Positions 36,651 to 48,345 are shown, numbered from the stretch's first letter. The stretch: 64,000 nt of DNA from Camellia lanceoleosa (GCA_025200525.1 CM045770.1:127325429-127389428); one strand, 5' to 3'. A program made the numbers and translations. The notes: generated by a model not told the origin, from the letters alone.

Positions 36651-37197
36651 TGTGTGAGTGATTTTCTGACCACACTGCCAACTTAGTATTCAGCTGGAAA
36701 GCACCAACAGAATATATGACACCTGTCTGACCTACAACAGAAAGAGAAGATTCCGGCGGTGGTTCGTCCACCCGGGGGCACTCCGACGATCAAGTCAGTA
36801 CTCAATATCTCTCAAAGATAATCAATAGTGCTTAACTCACTATACAGAATATCAAAAGCATACCTTACACCCATGAGGGTGCCTCTTTTTTATAGCCAAC
36901 ACAATCCTAGTCCTAATAGGAGCCTAGCTCTAATGGACTTAGGATTACTGCTAATCTTGGACTTCCAGTAGGATTAGGATAAACTCTCTAAGAGTCTCAT
37001 CTTTACCCAAACTGAAGTCTTCTCCCATTCTAGGACTCTTGTCCCTTTATCCGCTTATCTCGGATTCTGGTTTCTTCGCAGATAACCTCGGCCTAGCTGA
37101 GATGATCTTGGCGTCATGACCAGGACATGTGGCACCTCGGCTGGCACTTCGGTAACACCTCGGCCACGTGTTGTCATTCAAAAATTATGTCCCCACA
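36651..37197 (-). repeat. 5' LTR of the gag-only element
   Basis: 547 bp, uninterrupted, TGTGTGAG...CCCCACA. Contains a CTCTTTTTTATAGCC stretch, the minus-strand GGCTATAAA TATA-like promoter. Confidence 0.9.
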
Positions 37198-37229
37198 TAT
37201 TGAATGGTAAATACAATGTGAATATTTAC

Positions 37230-38400
37230 ATTTGTAATCAACTATAATAAACATAGAACATAATGTGATTGAAAATGTGCCTCAACATAATTACGATGTG
37301 GACATTGACACCGACTTCAACATAAGAGATCAGATATGGATGTTCACACTTCATATTGTTTAGAGCATTGTTTGGTCAACTGTCATTGTGTGTAGTCAAT
37401 ATTCTTTTGTTAATATATTTGTGGATGAATCATACACTTTGCATATGTAAAATGTGAATACTAACATTTGATATGTTTGTTAATGGGTCGTACAGCTAAT
37501 TAATACATAATGTGAATATTAACATCTGTAGTCAACCACAGTATGATATAAATATTCACAATGCAATAGATAGATGTGAAGATTCGCATTAATTCTAATA
37601 TATTTGTGCATAGATCATACACCTAATTAATATATAATGTGAATATTAACATCTATAGTCAACCACAGTAAACATAGGACATAATTTGAACATTCACATT
37701 TATTAAACATAAATTATGATGTGAACATTCATACAAACTTCAATATAAGAAAACAGATGTGAATGTTCACAGTTTATATTGTTTAGCACACACAACACAC
37801 CAACACCAAATATACCATCAAAATACATAGGTCTGTGAGAAGTATATCATTGATTTATATATATGTTGTCAAGTGTTTTCAACTACAAGTTATCAAAATT
37901 ATCCAAAAAAAAAAAAACTAGCACTGTATTTTGGTATAGCTAGTCTATGGTGGACAACCCCAACCATCGAACAACGGAGTTTGCCTCAAATAGTCTAGCT
38001 GAGGATCCTAGAACTTGGTGCTTGTCATTAGTTTTACTAAGCTTGTAATATTTGATTGATAATTGACATGTTGCATGTTGATATGGATGTTACTCTCTAG
38101 AGGCATGCTCTCTTCTTTGACATGATACTTCTCCCTCTTCCTCTTTGTGCAAAATTTAGATGCAACATCTGTTACATAGGCATGCACAAATAGTGAGTGT
38201 TTATATGAACATTAAATTTGATTTCAATAGAATTGGTAGGGTAGGCATGCACATTGACATTAGCACATCATTAGTCAGTGTGGATATTCACATTCAATGA
38301 TATTCATATAAGCAAAAGCAACAAAGTACTATTTAGGTGACAAACATAATAATGTGAACATTCACATCATTAGAGATGTGAATATTCACATTACTGCTAG
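37230..38400. repeat. TGTGAATGTTCACA palindrome cluster
   Basis: Repeated near-perfect palindromes of the form ATGTGAANNTTCACAT (for example 37755, 38351, 38377), separated by TAATATATAATGTGAATATTAACATCT-type units. The same motif stands at 34200, left of the gag-only element, and again in the tandem array to the right, showing that the array belongs to the host TIR element. Confidence 0.8.
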
Positions 38401-39170
38401 GGTACAAATAGGAGTGAGACAACACCAATATATGTTGATTTTTCATATTGACAAAAACAAAATTTCACAACATAAAGGAAACAACACATGTGAAATGGCT
38501 AGCCTTAGAATGTGAATGTTCACATTGATTATTACTGAATAACAGATAATCAACAAACAACACAAACATTGATTGTTACTCACAGTACTGCTAGAGTACA
38601 AATAAGAGTGAGGCAGCACCAATATATGTTGATTTTTCATATTGACACAAACAAAATTTCACAACATAAATGAAACAACACATGTGAAATGGCTAGCCTC
38701 AGAATGTGAATGTTCACATTGATTGTTACCCAAACATTTGAGACTACGAAACTGAGAATAAAGCAGATAATCAACAAACAACACAACAAACACCATAATG
38801 TAAATTTATAAAATGGCTAGCCTCAGAATGTGAATATTCACATTGATTGTTACTCAATAACAAGAGAAACAATAAGATGTTATTATTTACAACATGCCTA
38901 CAAGAATTCACATTGAATTAAAACAACGTTGATAACCATCCAAAATTAAGGTTGTAATTATTTGATCACCATGAATAACCAACAACACCAACAAGTCCGA
39001 CACTGACATAAGGGGGGAGATACAACATACACCATAATGTAAATTTATAAAATGGCTACCCTCAGAATGTGAATGTTCACATTGGTTGTTACTCAATAAT
39101 AAGAGAAACAATAAGATGTTATTATTTACAACATGCCTACAAGAATTCACATTGAACTAAAATAGGGTTG
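38400..39170. repeat. Tandem repeats of 140-240 bp carrying the palindrome
   Basis: Two units (38400-38570, 38590-38740) share CCAATATATGTTGATTTTTC and AAATGGCTAGCC..AGAATGTGAATGTTCACATTG. Two more (38793-38935, 39031-39172) share ATAATGTAAATTTATAAAAT and TTATTTACAACATGCCTACA. Each unit has one palindrome. Confidence 0.85.
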
Positions 39171-39189
39171 GCAACCATAAAAAGTTGGG

Positions 39190-39912
39190 CATCAACACCA
39201 ACAAAAACAACAATCACAGAAAAATTGGAAAAATAATAACAATAATATGAACAACACATGCAAAAGTTCACATTGAACCAAATAGTCATTTGATGATTAT
39301 ACAAACAAAAGAGGAAAAAAATATGGTGGCTCACTCTATTTTCTTGGAAAGAAATAAATGGTCAAAATGGATGATTCACATCAACACCAACAAAAACAAC
39401 AATCACAGAAAAATTAGAAAAACAACAACAATAATATGAACAATACATGTGAAAGTTTACATTGAACCAAATAATCATTCAATGATTATGCAAACAAAAG
39501 AAGAAAAAATATGGTAGCTTACTTTGTTTTCTAGAAAGAAATAAATGGTCAAAATGGGTGATTCACATCAACACCAACAAAAACAACAATCATAGAAAAA
39601 TTGGAAAAACAACAACAATAATATGAACAATACATGCGAAAGTTCACATTGAACCAAATAATCATTTGATGATTATACAAACAAAAAAGGAAAAAATATA
39701 GGCGTTCACTTTGTTTTCTAGAAAGAGAAAATGGTCAAAAATGGGTGATTCACATCAACACCAACAAAATCAACAATTACAGAAAAATTGGAAAAACAAC
39801 AACAATAATATAAACAACATATGTGAAAGTTTATATTGAATCAAATATTCATTCGATGATTATACAAACAAAAGAGGAAAAAATATGGGCGCTTACATTT
39901 GGTCCACATCTA
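39190..39912. repeat. 187-bp tandem repeat, about 3.9 copies
   Basis: Units start ATCAACACCAACAAAA at 39191, 39380, 39567 and 39754 (periods 189, 187, 187). Each contains AGTTCACATTGAACCAAAT and TGATGATTATACAAACAAA. Copies are about 90% alike by eye. Confidence 0.92.
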
Positions 39913-40519
39913 GTCGATCGATGTAAACTTTCACAAAGTTGATTTTTCACTTCGGAGTAGCGTTTCAATCGTCGACAACGATGTGACAATGGTGGGATGC
40001 AGAGATGATGAGAATCGCAATGGAGGATTCAAATGATGAGACGATGAGAACTGGTATGGAAATGAAGGTTTTCTGAAAGCCTTGCCGTATATTTTGCGAT
40101 TTGCTCATATGTTTTTGTGCTGTGACGTTTTGAATGGAAATAAATGCTCAAAAATGTGTAGGGGTGTTTTGGACAAATTGCTAGGTGTGAGACTTATTGG
40201 AATAGTCAAAAACGTTTTGGGCTAGATGGAACAAAACACTTAGAAAGAGGATTTATCAAAAAAGCTCCCCTTTTTTAACTTAAAAGGAGAACTTGCAAGT
40301 GGATATTTGTAGAAATGGAAGAGAGGAAAAGACCGGAAAAATAGGAGAGAGATGATGATATGCAATATGGAGCAAATTGTGCAATGAATATAACAAGCAA
40401 CCCATTTGTGTTATATATGAAGAAAAACACAAAAGAGTAAAACAACCTGGAGTTAAACCTACATTTGGGTTGGGAATATGTACATAACTTTTTGAGTGTT
40501 ATAGTTGTAAAAAAAACAC

Positions 40520-40527
40520 TATAAATA
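40520..40527 (+). promoter_or_regulatory. TATA box of the phylloplanin-like pseudogene
   Basis: TATAAATA lies 77 bases before the ATG at 40604, a normal core-promoter distance for a plant gene with a short leader. Confidence 0.5.
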
Positions 40528-40918
40528 ATTTGAGGACACAATCCTACAAAACAAAACCAATATCCTCATTAAGCCCTTATTTTCTTAAAATACAAAAAAA
40601 AGCATGGCCTCTTCTGATCCTTCAAAGCTCAGCTTTGCCATCATCCTATTGATTGTTGCCATGGCAGCATTCATAGCCCATGGCACCATCAATATCGGTA
40701 GCAGAGACGTAGTCAAGCTTATAGTAGCAGGTCGGCTGGTTTGCACTATCCCTGGAACTAATTATCCTAGCTATCCGGGTGTAAACACCTCATTTTGATT
40801 GACCATAAGATTTTGGGTACTTGTAAGCCCCCTGATGATGAAATGGTAATATCTCCGCCCTTAAAACGTTGGAAATTGCTTAAGGTTGTTGTTACGCCTT
40901 ATTTCGGCCAAAAATTAA

Positions 40919-41249
40919 CGATGTGTTTCGTTTGTATTTTGAGATAAATTTTCAAAAAAAAAAATTTGGGGAGAGAGTTTAGAATTTTTTTTTGATTTGT
41001 TTGGTTGTATATCTTAAAAATAGTTTTGGAGTTTGGGAGTTTGGAATGATTTAATATTTTGTTGTAGTTGAGTAAATGTGTATGAGAGAAAAAGTGATTG
41101 GGAAGGAGAGAGGAGAGAGAAAAAGTGATTGATTAATGTGTAGGAGAGAGAAAGTGATTTTGTAAATTTTTTTCAAAAAATTTGAACCAAACAAAATTTT
41201 GAAAATTTTTCTCAAAAATTGTATCTTGGGATACAAACCAAACAATCCC
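40919..41249. mobile_element. Tourist-like MITE, TSD TAA
   Basis: 331 bp. Left CGATGTGTTTCGTTTGTAT against the reverse complement of the right end, GGGATTGTTTGGTTTGTAT; TAA on both sides (40916-40918, 41250-41252). The interior has GAGAGAAAAAGTGATTG repeats. Confidence 0.75.
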
Positions 41250-41693
41250 TAACTTTTTACAAAAATGATCAAAATACCCCTAAACCCATTTTTCAACCAA
41301 AAACCAAAATTTCAACCCCAAAAGTAAGAGAAGCCTGATTGCACTTAGATTGATGATATTTTCCAAAATTATTAACCGATTTTATCAAAAATATCGATCT
41401 GAGAACAATTTGAGCTCACTTAGGCCATAAGTAGGCAATAGCCATGTAAAGTTGTACGTAGCCATGCAAACTCGGACTTAACGTGCAAAATTGACACCTA
41501 GACCCCTGGTTGCATGCGCATCCGCTCATGCATGGTACGACTGCACCTGGACTCTGCGGCTGCACCTTCCCCCAATAAACAAGAAAGGAAACTTCAGAAG
41601 GATGGCAATGTGAAATTGAAGAGAGGCGCTAGAGAGAAAGCGATGCTCAACCCTTGCAGCATCCTTTGGCGTCCTCCTGAACCTAGGAATGCC

Positions 41694-41700
41694 TATAAAA
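41694..41700 (+). promoter_or_regulatory. TATA box of the composite LTR
   Basis: CCTATAAAAGCC in a typical LTR promoter setting; the likely transcript start would be 25-30 bp downstream. Confidence 0.5.
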
Positions 41701-43049
41701 GCCTTTTGAGAGCATTAAAGAGATTGAGAGAAAGAAATCTCTCCACACACTAACTCTGAAATTCCTTCACCCTAACAGCAACGTAAAGCAATCAAAGCCT
41801 TCTAAGGCTTGGAAACTTGGACTAATATCATAAACCTAAACTTGAGGGAGGCCTAAAAGCAAGGAAGCAAAGCTTTCTTTGGCTTGTTCTTCATGTGCTC
41901 TTCAGTTTTTAAAAATCAGAAGGTAAAACCCTCTTGTTTTGTTAATTTCAAAACTTGTTTTCCATTTATTTTCAGTAGCCAAGCATGATTAGGGTTTAGT
42001 ACATGTCATGTAAGTTCGCATATTTCTCACTTTTTCTCGCCTCTTTCATCATATTTCTTTTATTTTCATTAAAACAGCATGTTTAGGACCATATAATCAT
42101 ATCGAAATCATGTTTTAGGCTCGGTTTGAATCATCATGTAGTTAGTTTGTATTTTTGTATTTTATTTGTTATTTGCTCTTTTATACATAAGCATCATGTT
42201 TGCATGCATGATTAGTTGCATATTTAGGCCATATTTATTTTCTGTTTTGCATGAAAGACACGAAAGTGGGCATCCGGTAAGTCCTCTATATCCTCATAAC
42301 ATATATGTGTCTTTGTTGCATCACCCTTTTCAATAATCCAAGTTAAATGCTCTTTATATGTAAAATTGTTTGTTTTGAATGTTTTTGTGAATGTGGTTCA
42401 TTTTAAGTTAGGTCTATGGCCATGGACTGATAAAATCTGTTTTTTCATTGAAAAATCCTTGTTTTGAAAACGTGGCTTTATTCCTTAAATTAAAGTGGAC
42501 GACATTCTTTTTTATTCAAATCACATAGTTTTAAGGTTAGTAAATGTTTTGGCTTAAAATGGATTGTAATGAAATAATTAACCACTAAAATCATAAAATA
42601 GAGAGTGAGTAGAGGCCAATCTTCAGATTAGGTAAAAAGGAATGCTTTCATGTAAATGACATTCCCTTTTTGTACCTAAACTCTCGAACATAGAAATTTT
42701 CTGGTTATGACGGACTAGACCTTAACTTAGTTTTCATCGTTAAAGATTTCTTAATTCTCCTTTAAAAATTAAGTGATGACTCTTTGTTATTAAAGCAAGT
42801 TAGTCTAATATTTGTGTGGGAAACATGCCTTAGACTCAAAAAAGGCATGGCGTCCACTATAGCAATCCCGGTTTTCCCTTTCTGTATTTGTTGTATTCCG
42901 GACCTTGGTTTCGTGGAATTGGTGGTTGTATACCTTGTTGTCATCCTTTAATTCCTTATGTTTGAGTTTTAAGATGTGTTGGGCATGTTTCGAACAGGTA
43001 GATTAAGTTTTAGTCTCTAGTGTTATTGCCCAGAATTTTGGTGTTACGC

Positions 43050-43420
43050 TTGAGCGGGTCATTCTGCGCTGGAGCGGAGATTGGTTTTTGATTGTCTGCT
43101 CGAGCGGGTCTTCTTGCGCTCGAGCGGGGTTTATACCTTTCCAGTATTTCGTGCCTCTGCAAAACTTCTGCAGGTGTATTTTTCACACTCGAGCGCTTCG
43201 GCCGAAGCTGCCTTTTGGCTACCGAGGGTAGTTCTTTTTCTAAAAAGTTCTAGGAGATGAAAATCTGCGCTCGAGCGGACTGATTTTTCATGCTTGAGTG
43301 GATATGTTTTGCTTTTGTTTCTTGGCGCTCGAGCGGGAATCCTTGTGCTCGAGCGGGACCAGATTTTTGTGCTTGATGCTCGAGCGTTCTATTCGCCGTT
43401 CGAGCGGGTCGTGCGTATAT
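43050..43420. repeat. CTCGAGCG motif cluster (composite LTR)
   Basis: About ten copies or near copies of GCGCTCGAGCGGG and variants (GCTTGAGCGGG, GTTCGAGCGG) in 370 bp. See the separate finding for the five such clusters in the window. Confidence 0.85.
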
Positions 43421-44214
43421 GTGCTATTCGCTGGGTGATTTTAAATCACTTTTCACTTTTCTTTCTCTCTCCTACTTTTTTTCAAAAACCCATTTTTGAG
43501 AGCTGCTCTCTCTAGAATCTCCCTTCTCTCTAGGGTTTGATCTAGCTAGGGTGTTCTTCTTTCCTTCGGCCTTTACAAAAAGTGTATTGATCGTTGAGGG
43601 CTATATTTTGATCCAAGAATTTCGGGATTTGGAGCATCTTCGTTTCCTTCATCTTCTTCGTTGGGTTTCATCTTTGAGGTAGGGATTCCTACTTATCTTT
43701 ATGGGCTTTGACCTAGATTGTGAGCTTTTGTATAAATGGTTTTGGATTTTGGGAAGTTAGGGTTTCAAATGTGTGATTTTGAAAAGAGGGGTTTTATTTC
43801 TTTTGAACCATAACTGTGCATTTGGGCTCCAAAATGAGTATGTTGATGTTTTTGGTAATATTTGGACCCTTGGGGGTCAAGATCGAAAAAAATAGAGAGA
43901 AAGCCCTAAATTGTGTATAAATTAATTGGTATAATTAATTTGGGAATGTTATGGATTTGTCAAATTAAGTTGAATATAATGATAGTGGTTCATTATGAGA
44001 TGGAATAGTGGAGTCGGGTTAATGAATCGTTCACTTTTGAAAATGCGGATAATTATCTGTTGGTGCTTTTATTATCTGTTTAGAAATTATTGCCTTGGGC
44101 TACCGGTAGAGGATAGTTTTGATTGTTGTAGACAATGCATGATGATTAGGCAAACTAAAACTAATCGATTGGACGTGTCATTAAATATGACGGTTGAAAG
44201 AATACATTAATTTT

Positions 44215-44830
44215 ATATATTGATTGAAATTGTATATGATAACTGCTTATATACGTTGCTTTGTGTGGGAGGAGATAGGGGATGTACTCCACGGTTTATT
44301 GGAAGATGGGGGATGGACCTCTAAACCGAAAATTGTTTGACATTGATACAGCACTACAATGTGTATCATTTGTGAAGTCTAGAAGTGTTTTGCTTGACAT
44401 TGATACAGCACCAAAATGTGTATCATTTGTATTGATTGATTGAACTTGTATATGATAACTGCTTATATACATTACTTTGTGTGGAAGAAGATAGGGGATG
44501 TACTCCACGGTTTATTGGAAGATGGGGGATGGACCTCTAAACCAGAAATTGTTTGACATTGATATAGCACTACAATGTGTATCAAGTGTGAAGTATGGAA
44601 GTGTTTTGTTTGATTTGATATAGCACTAAAATGTATATCATTTAGAAAGTATGGAAGTGTTTTGTTTGATTTGATATAGCACTAAAATGTAAATCATTTA
44701 GAAAGTATGGAAGTGTCTTGTTTGATTTGATATAGCACTAAAATGAATATCATTTGAGAAGCATGGGAGTGTTTTGCCTAACTGTGATACAACACCAAAA
44801 TGTATATCTACTATGAAGTATGAAATGTTT
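44215..44830. repeat. 56-bp tandem repeats with internal hairpin
   Basis: GATAYAGCACTAMAATGTRTATC recurs at 44345, 44402, 44561, 44617, 44673, 44729 and 44786 (periods 56-57, one 159). Each core has inverted ends (GATATA...TATATC). A larger duplication repeats TATGATAACTGCTTATATAC and GGAAGATGGGGGATGGACCT at about 225-bp distance. Confidence 0.88.
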
Positions 44831-45484
44831 AAAATGAGTTATTATCTCACCTGAAATAGAAGTACTGTAGCCATGAGATGTGATCTCATTTAAAATGATT
44901 GGCCTAGTTCTGAATCGTAATTATAAATCGAGAATCTGATAGGAAATGGAAACTGGAATAGAACATGAATATATTAGTCATGGGATTGAATAGTATTATA
45001 AGTTGTTGTGTACGAGTTAAACATTTATCAATTGCTGACATTTTAGTTATCGTTCATACTAGGTTTAGCACATCTCTACTGGGCATTGGCTCACCCTATA
45101 TGGGACATCATTTTCAGGTTCAGGTGTTATGCCGTCTCCGAGACCTTAGCTTGGAAGGTTGAGGGAGTTGAAGATTCTTATTTGTTAATTTTGTTGTATT
45201 ACATGTGTATCAAGCCAAGGGCTTAATTTGTATTTTGAGTTAGTACTCTTCTTTTGTAACCCAAGTGTTGACTTAGAAGGTTGTAAGCCCATAGGGCATT
45301 TACTTTTATTGCTAACATATAATACATTTTGTAAGAATACTCAAATGATTATAATATAATATCCCTTTTCTGTACCTTGAATGTATGATATTAAGGGTTT
45401 ATTTTGAGGGCGTTACACCCACACTAGGGATTGGTGGGGTTAACGTGTTTTTGTCATGCAATGGAGGCCAAACTAGCCTTGCAG

Positions 45485-46104
45485 TAGGGCTGCAAATGAA
45501 CAGAGCCGTTCATAAACAGGCTCAAGTTCGGCTTGGTAAAAGCTCGTTCAAACTTGGTTCTTAAATGTTTTTTGTGTTCGAGCTCGAGCTCTTTAAATTT
45601 TTAATAAATAAGCCCAAACATACTAAAACTCGGCTCGATAGCTGGCTCGTTTAACGTTTATTATTTATATATTAAATAATGTAAAAATATGTATAATAAA
45701 TAAGATAAATATGTTATTTATATATTTAAAAAATATAAATGTAAATAATAATTAACTATACATAGTACATTTATATAATAGTGGTAGTAGATATTATTAT
45801 TTTGGTAAAATATTGACTTTTTTTAGTATGTTTATATATATTGTATATATAATTGTATAATCAATGCTTTAATTATAACTTTAGTCTCATGTACGAGTAT
45901 GAATTTATAAATTTTTTTGCTCGTTAAGGCTCATGAACAAGCTTGAGCTCAAGCTCGAGTCAAGCCTAAACTAATTCGGCTCGAGCTCGGTTCGCTAAAC
46001 TTTTATTGTGCTCGAGCTCAACCTCAAACTCATTAAAATATTAATAAACAAACCCAAACATACTACAACTTGACTCGACTTGACTCGGCTCGTTTGCAGC
46101 CCTA
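45485..46104. mobile_element. TIR element, TAGGGCTGCAAA ends
   Basis: TAGGGCTGCAAATGAACAGA at the left and CGGCTCGTTTGCAGCCCTA at the right are inverted; internal AAGCTCG..GAGCTCGAGCTC and CCCAAACATACTA stretches are also mirrored. hAT-like by terminus. It interrupts the phylloplanin-like pseudogene after ..TSLA; flanks share TGCA but no clean 8-bp TSD. Confidence 0.75.
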
Positions 46105-46263
46105 TGCACAGGCCATCACAAACCCTGCAAGTTTAGTCAATTTCACATTTTCATTTTCCCTCCTACTAGAAACCTCCGTGTTGTGGTTAACTTGATTGGC
46201 TTTTTACAACAAACCATTGGTCTAGTTGCCAACTGCACTCTCAGACCATTTGCTCTTGCTTGA

Positions 46264-47122
46264 TTTTCCATCATAAACACCATTATTATTACTATTACTA
46301 TCACTATTACTATTACTAGTATGCATTCATGTCTACTTCTACTTAATTAATTAAACTTACTCACTCCCACCTCTTTTAAAGCCATATGCATATATTATAT
46401 ATACTAAACAAACTTTCATTCCTCCTCCTAAAGATTAAGGATGTGATATGAGATTGAACTTAATTAATAATGGCTTCATTCTCAAATAAGAAGAAGAGAT
46501 TATCTCTCTTTGTTTTCAATGTACTGTTTTAAGCTTTATAAATGTATCGTTCAACTTTGATTATGCTAATTTATTACTTTTTTTTTTGGAGAGGGGGGGG
46601 AGAGAGAGAGAGAGGGGGGGTCAGCAGAAAGAGAGAAAATTTTATTGATGTAAAAGAATTATAAATGAAATATTTGCATCAATAAACCAAGGTGAAAAAA
46701 ATACATCATTACCGACTAAACATATCCCTATTAGGTTTGCGTGTACAAAATAATAAATAGTAATCATGTATAATCACCAAGGCAAAAAATAAATAAATTA
46801 ATTAATTAAATTTAAAAAATAAAATAGAATGCCCCCAAAGGTTAGCAAGAAACCAACACTCCAAAGCAAAAGAAACCAGAAAACTCCCAAACAAAACAAA
46901 AGAACAAAACTAACTAGCCTTACAAAAACAACAACAAAAAATAACGAATTTACTATTTTCTCCACGTTATAATTTGATTTGACAGAAGCATCACAAAATA
47001 AATTTCTTAATTGAACTTACTGTAAGATAGTATTTGTTTATTTTACTATCTCTTCTTAATAAATGTATGGTTGAAATTTGATTATGCTAATCTAGTGCAT
47101 TCTTTCCCATTATGGTTGAGTG
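46264..47122. other. AT-rich spacer with microsatellites
   Basis: Contains an (ATTACT)-type microsatellite at 46282-46325 and a T/G/GA-rich run at 46574-46625. Segments at 46537-46575 and 47061-47098 (AAATGTATSGTT..TTTGATTATGCTAATYTA) form a direct repeat about 525 bp apart, so the intervening DNA may be an inserted element. No gene was seen. Confidence 0.55.
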
Positions 47123-47534
47123 TAGGGGTGTAAAAATGAGCCGCGGCCTAGGGTGAGCCCAACCTGATTAGGCCCGGGCTTGAACCCAGATCGAAACCCT
47201 AGTCCTAGGCTATCTTTTCAAGCTCGGCCCGTCCCGTGAGCCCGGTCCATTGGCCCGCTAAAGGCTCGCTCAAAACTCAGCCCGAGGCCCAATGTCATTT
47301 TTGGTGCAAAGAATAAAATTTTGGTGGAAAAAATATAAAAAAATTGTTTAGCCCCACCCAGGCCCAACCCAATCCCGTGTCCAGGCCTAAATACCCCTTA
47401 GGCCTGGGCCTAATTTTCTGGCCCTGTAGACCGGCTAGACCAGGCTCGAATTTTAGCAGGAGCCCACACGGCCTAACATGGGCTGGCCTGAGCTTGAGCT
47501 CGGGTGGACCAGTTTGGGCCAAATTACACCCCTA
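47123..47534. mobile_element. hAT-type MITE, 8-bp TSD
   Basis: 412 bp, ends TAGGGGTGTAAAAATGAG and GGCCAAATTACACCCCTA. Flanks GTTGAGTG (47115-47122) and GTTGAATG (47535-47542) match 7 of 8. The interior is rich in GGCCC and GGGCC. Frames at 47295-47535 are artefacts of that composition. Confidence 0.82.
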
Positions 47535-47574
47535 GTTGAATGTAGCTGCACAAAATCTCTAAGGAAGGTTCCCA

Positions 47575-48345
47575 AATTACAAATACATCCCTTAAGCTTT
47601 GTGTAAAATGTAAATTCTCCCTTAGGTTTTGAAAAATAGATTTTGCTCTTGAGGTTTTAAATCGTATGGCGAATACTCCCTTTTGCCAGTCAACTGTTAT
47701 GTCAACTAATTGATTTTGCTAAAGTCATTAATTTTATTTATTAAAATACATATTTAATCCTCAATATTCTTTTCTTTACACCACAAAAAAATAATAATAA
47801 AATGAGAAGGTAGCGGTAGAGGGGTGAAGTAGAAGATAATAAGGCAGCAGTGGAGGAGTAGGGGAGTGATTTGGGGAGTTCGTGAAGGTGATGGTTGTCA
47901 CAGTGGAAGGGTGGCAGAAGAGGAATGGGTGACCATTGTGTTAGATCTAGTGAGGAAGAATCAAAAAAAAAAAAAAAATAACATAAAGAGGAAAGTTAGG
48001 ATGAAGAAGATGAGGATAGTAGAATCGTTTCATTTATGTATTGGAGGATAATCAAGTAATTTGATCTTTAATGTTGACACTATTATAGAATGTAACAAAA
48101 GTTATTAATGAATTGTACAAAATATTTTTTTTTGTTGTTGATGGGGACCAAAATACCGTCTTTTTTTTTTAATTTAATTATTTTTGTTGACATTTTGATA
48201 ATAGAATGGTTTAGTTATATGCTATTACAATTGAGAGGGGCATATTAATATTTCATGATAGTGTAGAAAGGTAAGATAATGCAGGAATGTAAGACATTTT
48301 AGTAATTAAATGTATTTTGTTAACACTATTAAAGAATTTTTTAAA
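47575..48345. repeat. Dispersed repeat, copy 2 (partner near 10060-10830)
   Basis: Aligns with copy 1 through TTTTGAAAAATA, TGCTCTTGAGG, CAACTAATTGATTTTGCTAA, GTGATTTGGGGAG and GACATTTTGATAAT. The last 90 bp (48256-48345) recur at 49353-49441. Confidence 0.6.

Larger units (their letters stand above)
34666..37197 (-). mobile_element. Gag-only LTR retrotransposon (TR-GAG-like), TSD TATTG
   Basis: Two direct LTRs (34666-35531 and 36651-37197; TGTGTGAGTG...TTATGTCCCCACA) flank a gag-only interior on the minus strand, with an exact 5-bp TSD TATTG (34661-34665 and 37198-37202). The minus-strand sequence next to the right LTR is ATTTGGCGCCGTCTGTGGGA, a common gypsy PBS context. Gag is cut off and joined straight to the 3' LTR with no pol and no polypurine tract. 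Either a described TR-GAG type or a simple deletion derivative. Confidence 0.9.
33490..40270. mobile_element. Large TIR element with palindrome arrays
   Basis: Left end TTTTTTATTGATAAATCTC..CCCAATAAGTCCACA matches the reverse complement of the right end (GGGGAGCTTTTTTGATAAATCC..TCCAATAAGTCTCACA). The same end type occurs in the 23317-24582 element and at 48400. No TSD was found and no transposase sequence is visible. It contains the gag-only LTR element (34666-37197), many TGTGAATGTTCACA palindromes and two tandem arrays. Small frames such as 34263-34460 show no protein family character. Confidence 0.55.
40780..45417 (+). mobile_element. Composite LTR block inside the pseudogene
   Basis: Begins TGTAAACACCTCATTTTGATTGACC, matching the outer end of LTRs A-D in opposite orientation. 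It continues with a TATA box (41694), then a region clearly homologous to the A-D inner block (GTAGAGGCCAATC at 42612, CTCGAACAT, ATGACGGACTAGACC, GTGATGACTCT). From about 42950 the sequence changes to another gypsy-like LTR with CTCGAGCG motifs, ending TTTGAGGGCGTTACA. Flanks do not give a TSD (CCGGG / CCCAC), so at least two elements and a deletion are likely. Confidence 0.65.
40604..46263 (+). pseudogene. Phylloplanin-like (Ole e 1-type) secreted protein gene, split by insertions
   Basis: Three pieces read together as one small secreted protein. Piece 1 (40604-40779): MASSDPSKLSFAIILLI, a signal peptide of about 26 residues, then VAGRLVCTIPGTNYPSYPG. Piece 2 (45418-45484): TLGIGGVNVFLSCNGGQTS. 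Piece 3 (46105-46263): AQAITNPASLVNFTFSF, then a frame change and VVVNLIGFLQQTIGLV..CTLRPFALA before a TGA. The Cys-containing V-x-G-x-L-x-C and V-x-x-x-L-x-C patterns resemble phylloplanins, leaf-surface proteins with antifungal roles. Between the pieces lie a 4.6-kb LTR block and a TIR element. No intact coding frame remains. The assignment is from motif recall, not a search. Confidence 0.65.

Noticed and set aside
39190..39912. CRISPR-like array
   Set aside because: Units of 187 bp are repeated whole with no alternating unique spacers, in plant DNA; a tandem repeat.
46537..47098. Short LTR element between direct repeats
   Set aside because: Repeats are about 40 bp, lack TG..CA ends, and no PBS or TSD is present.
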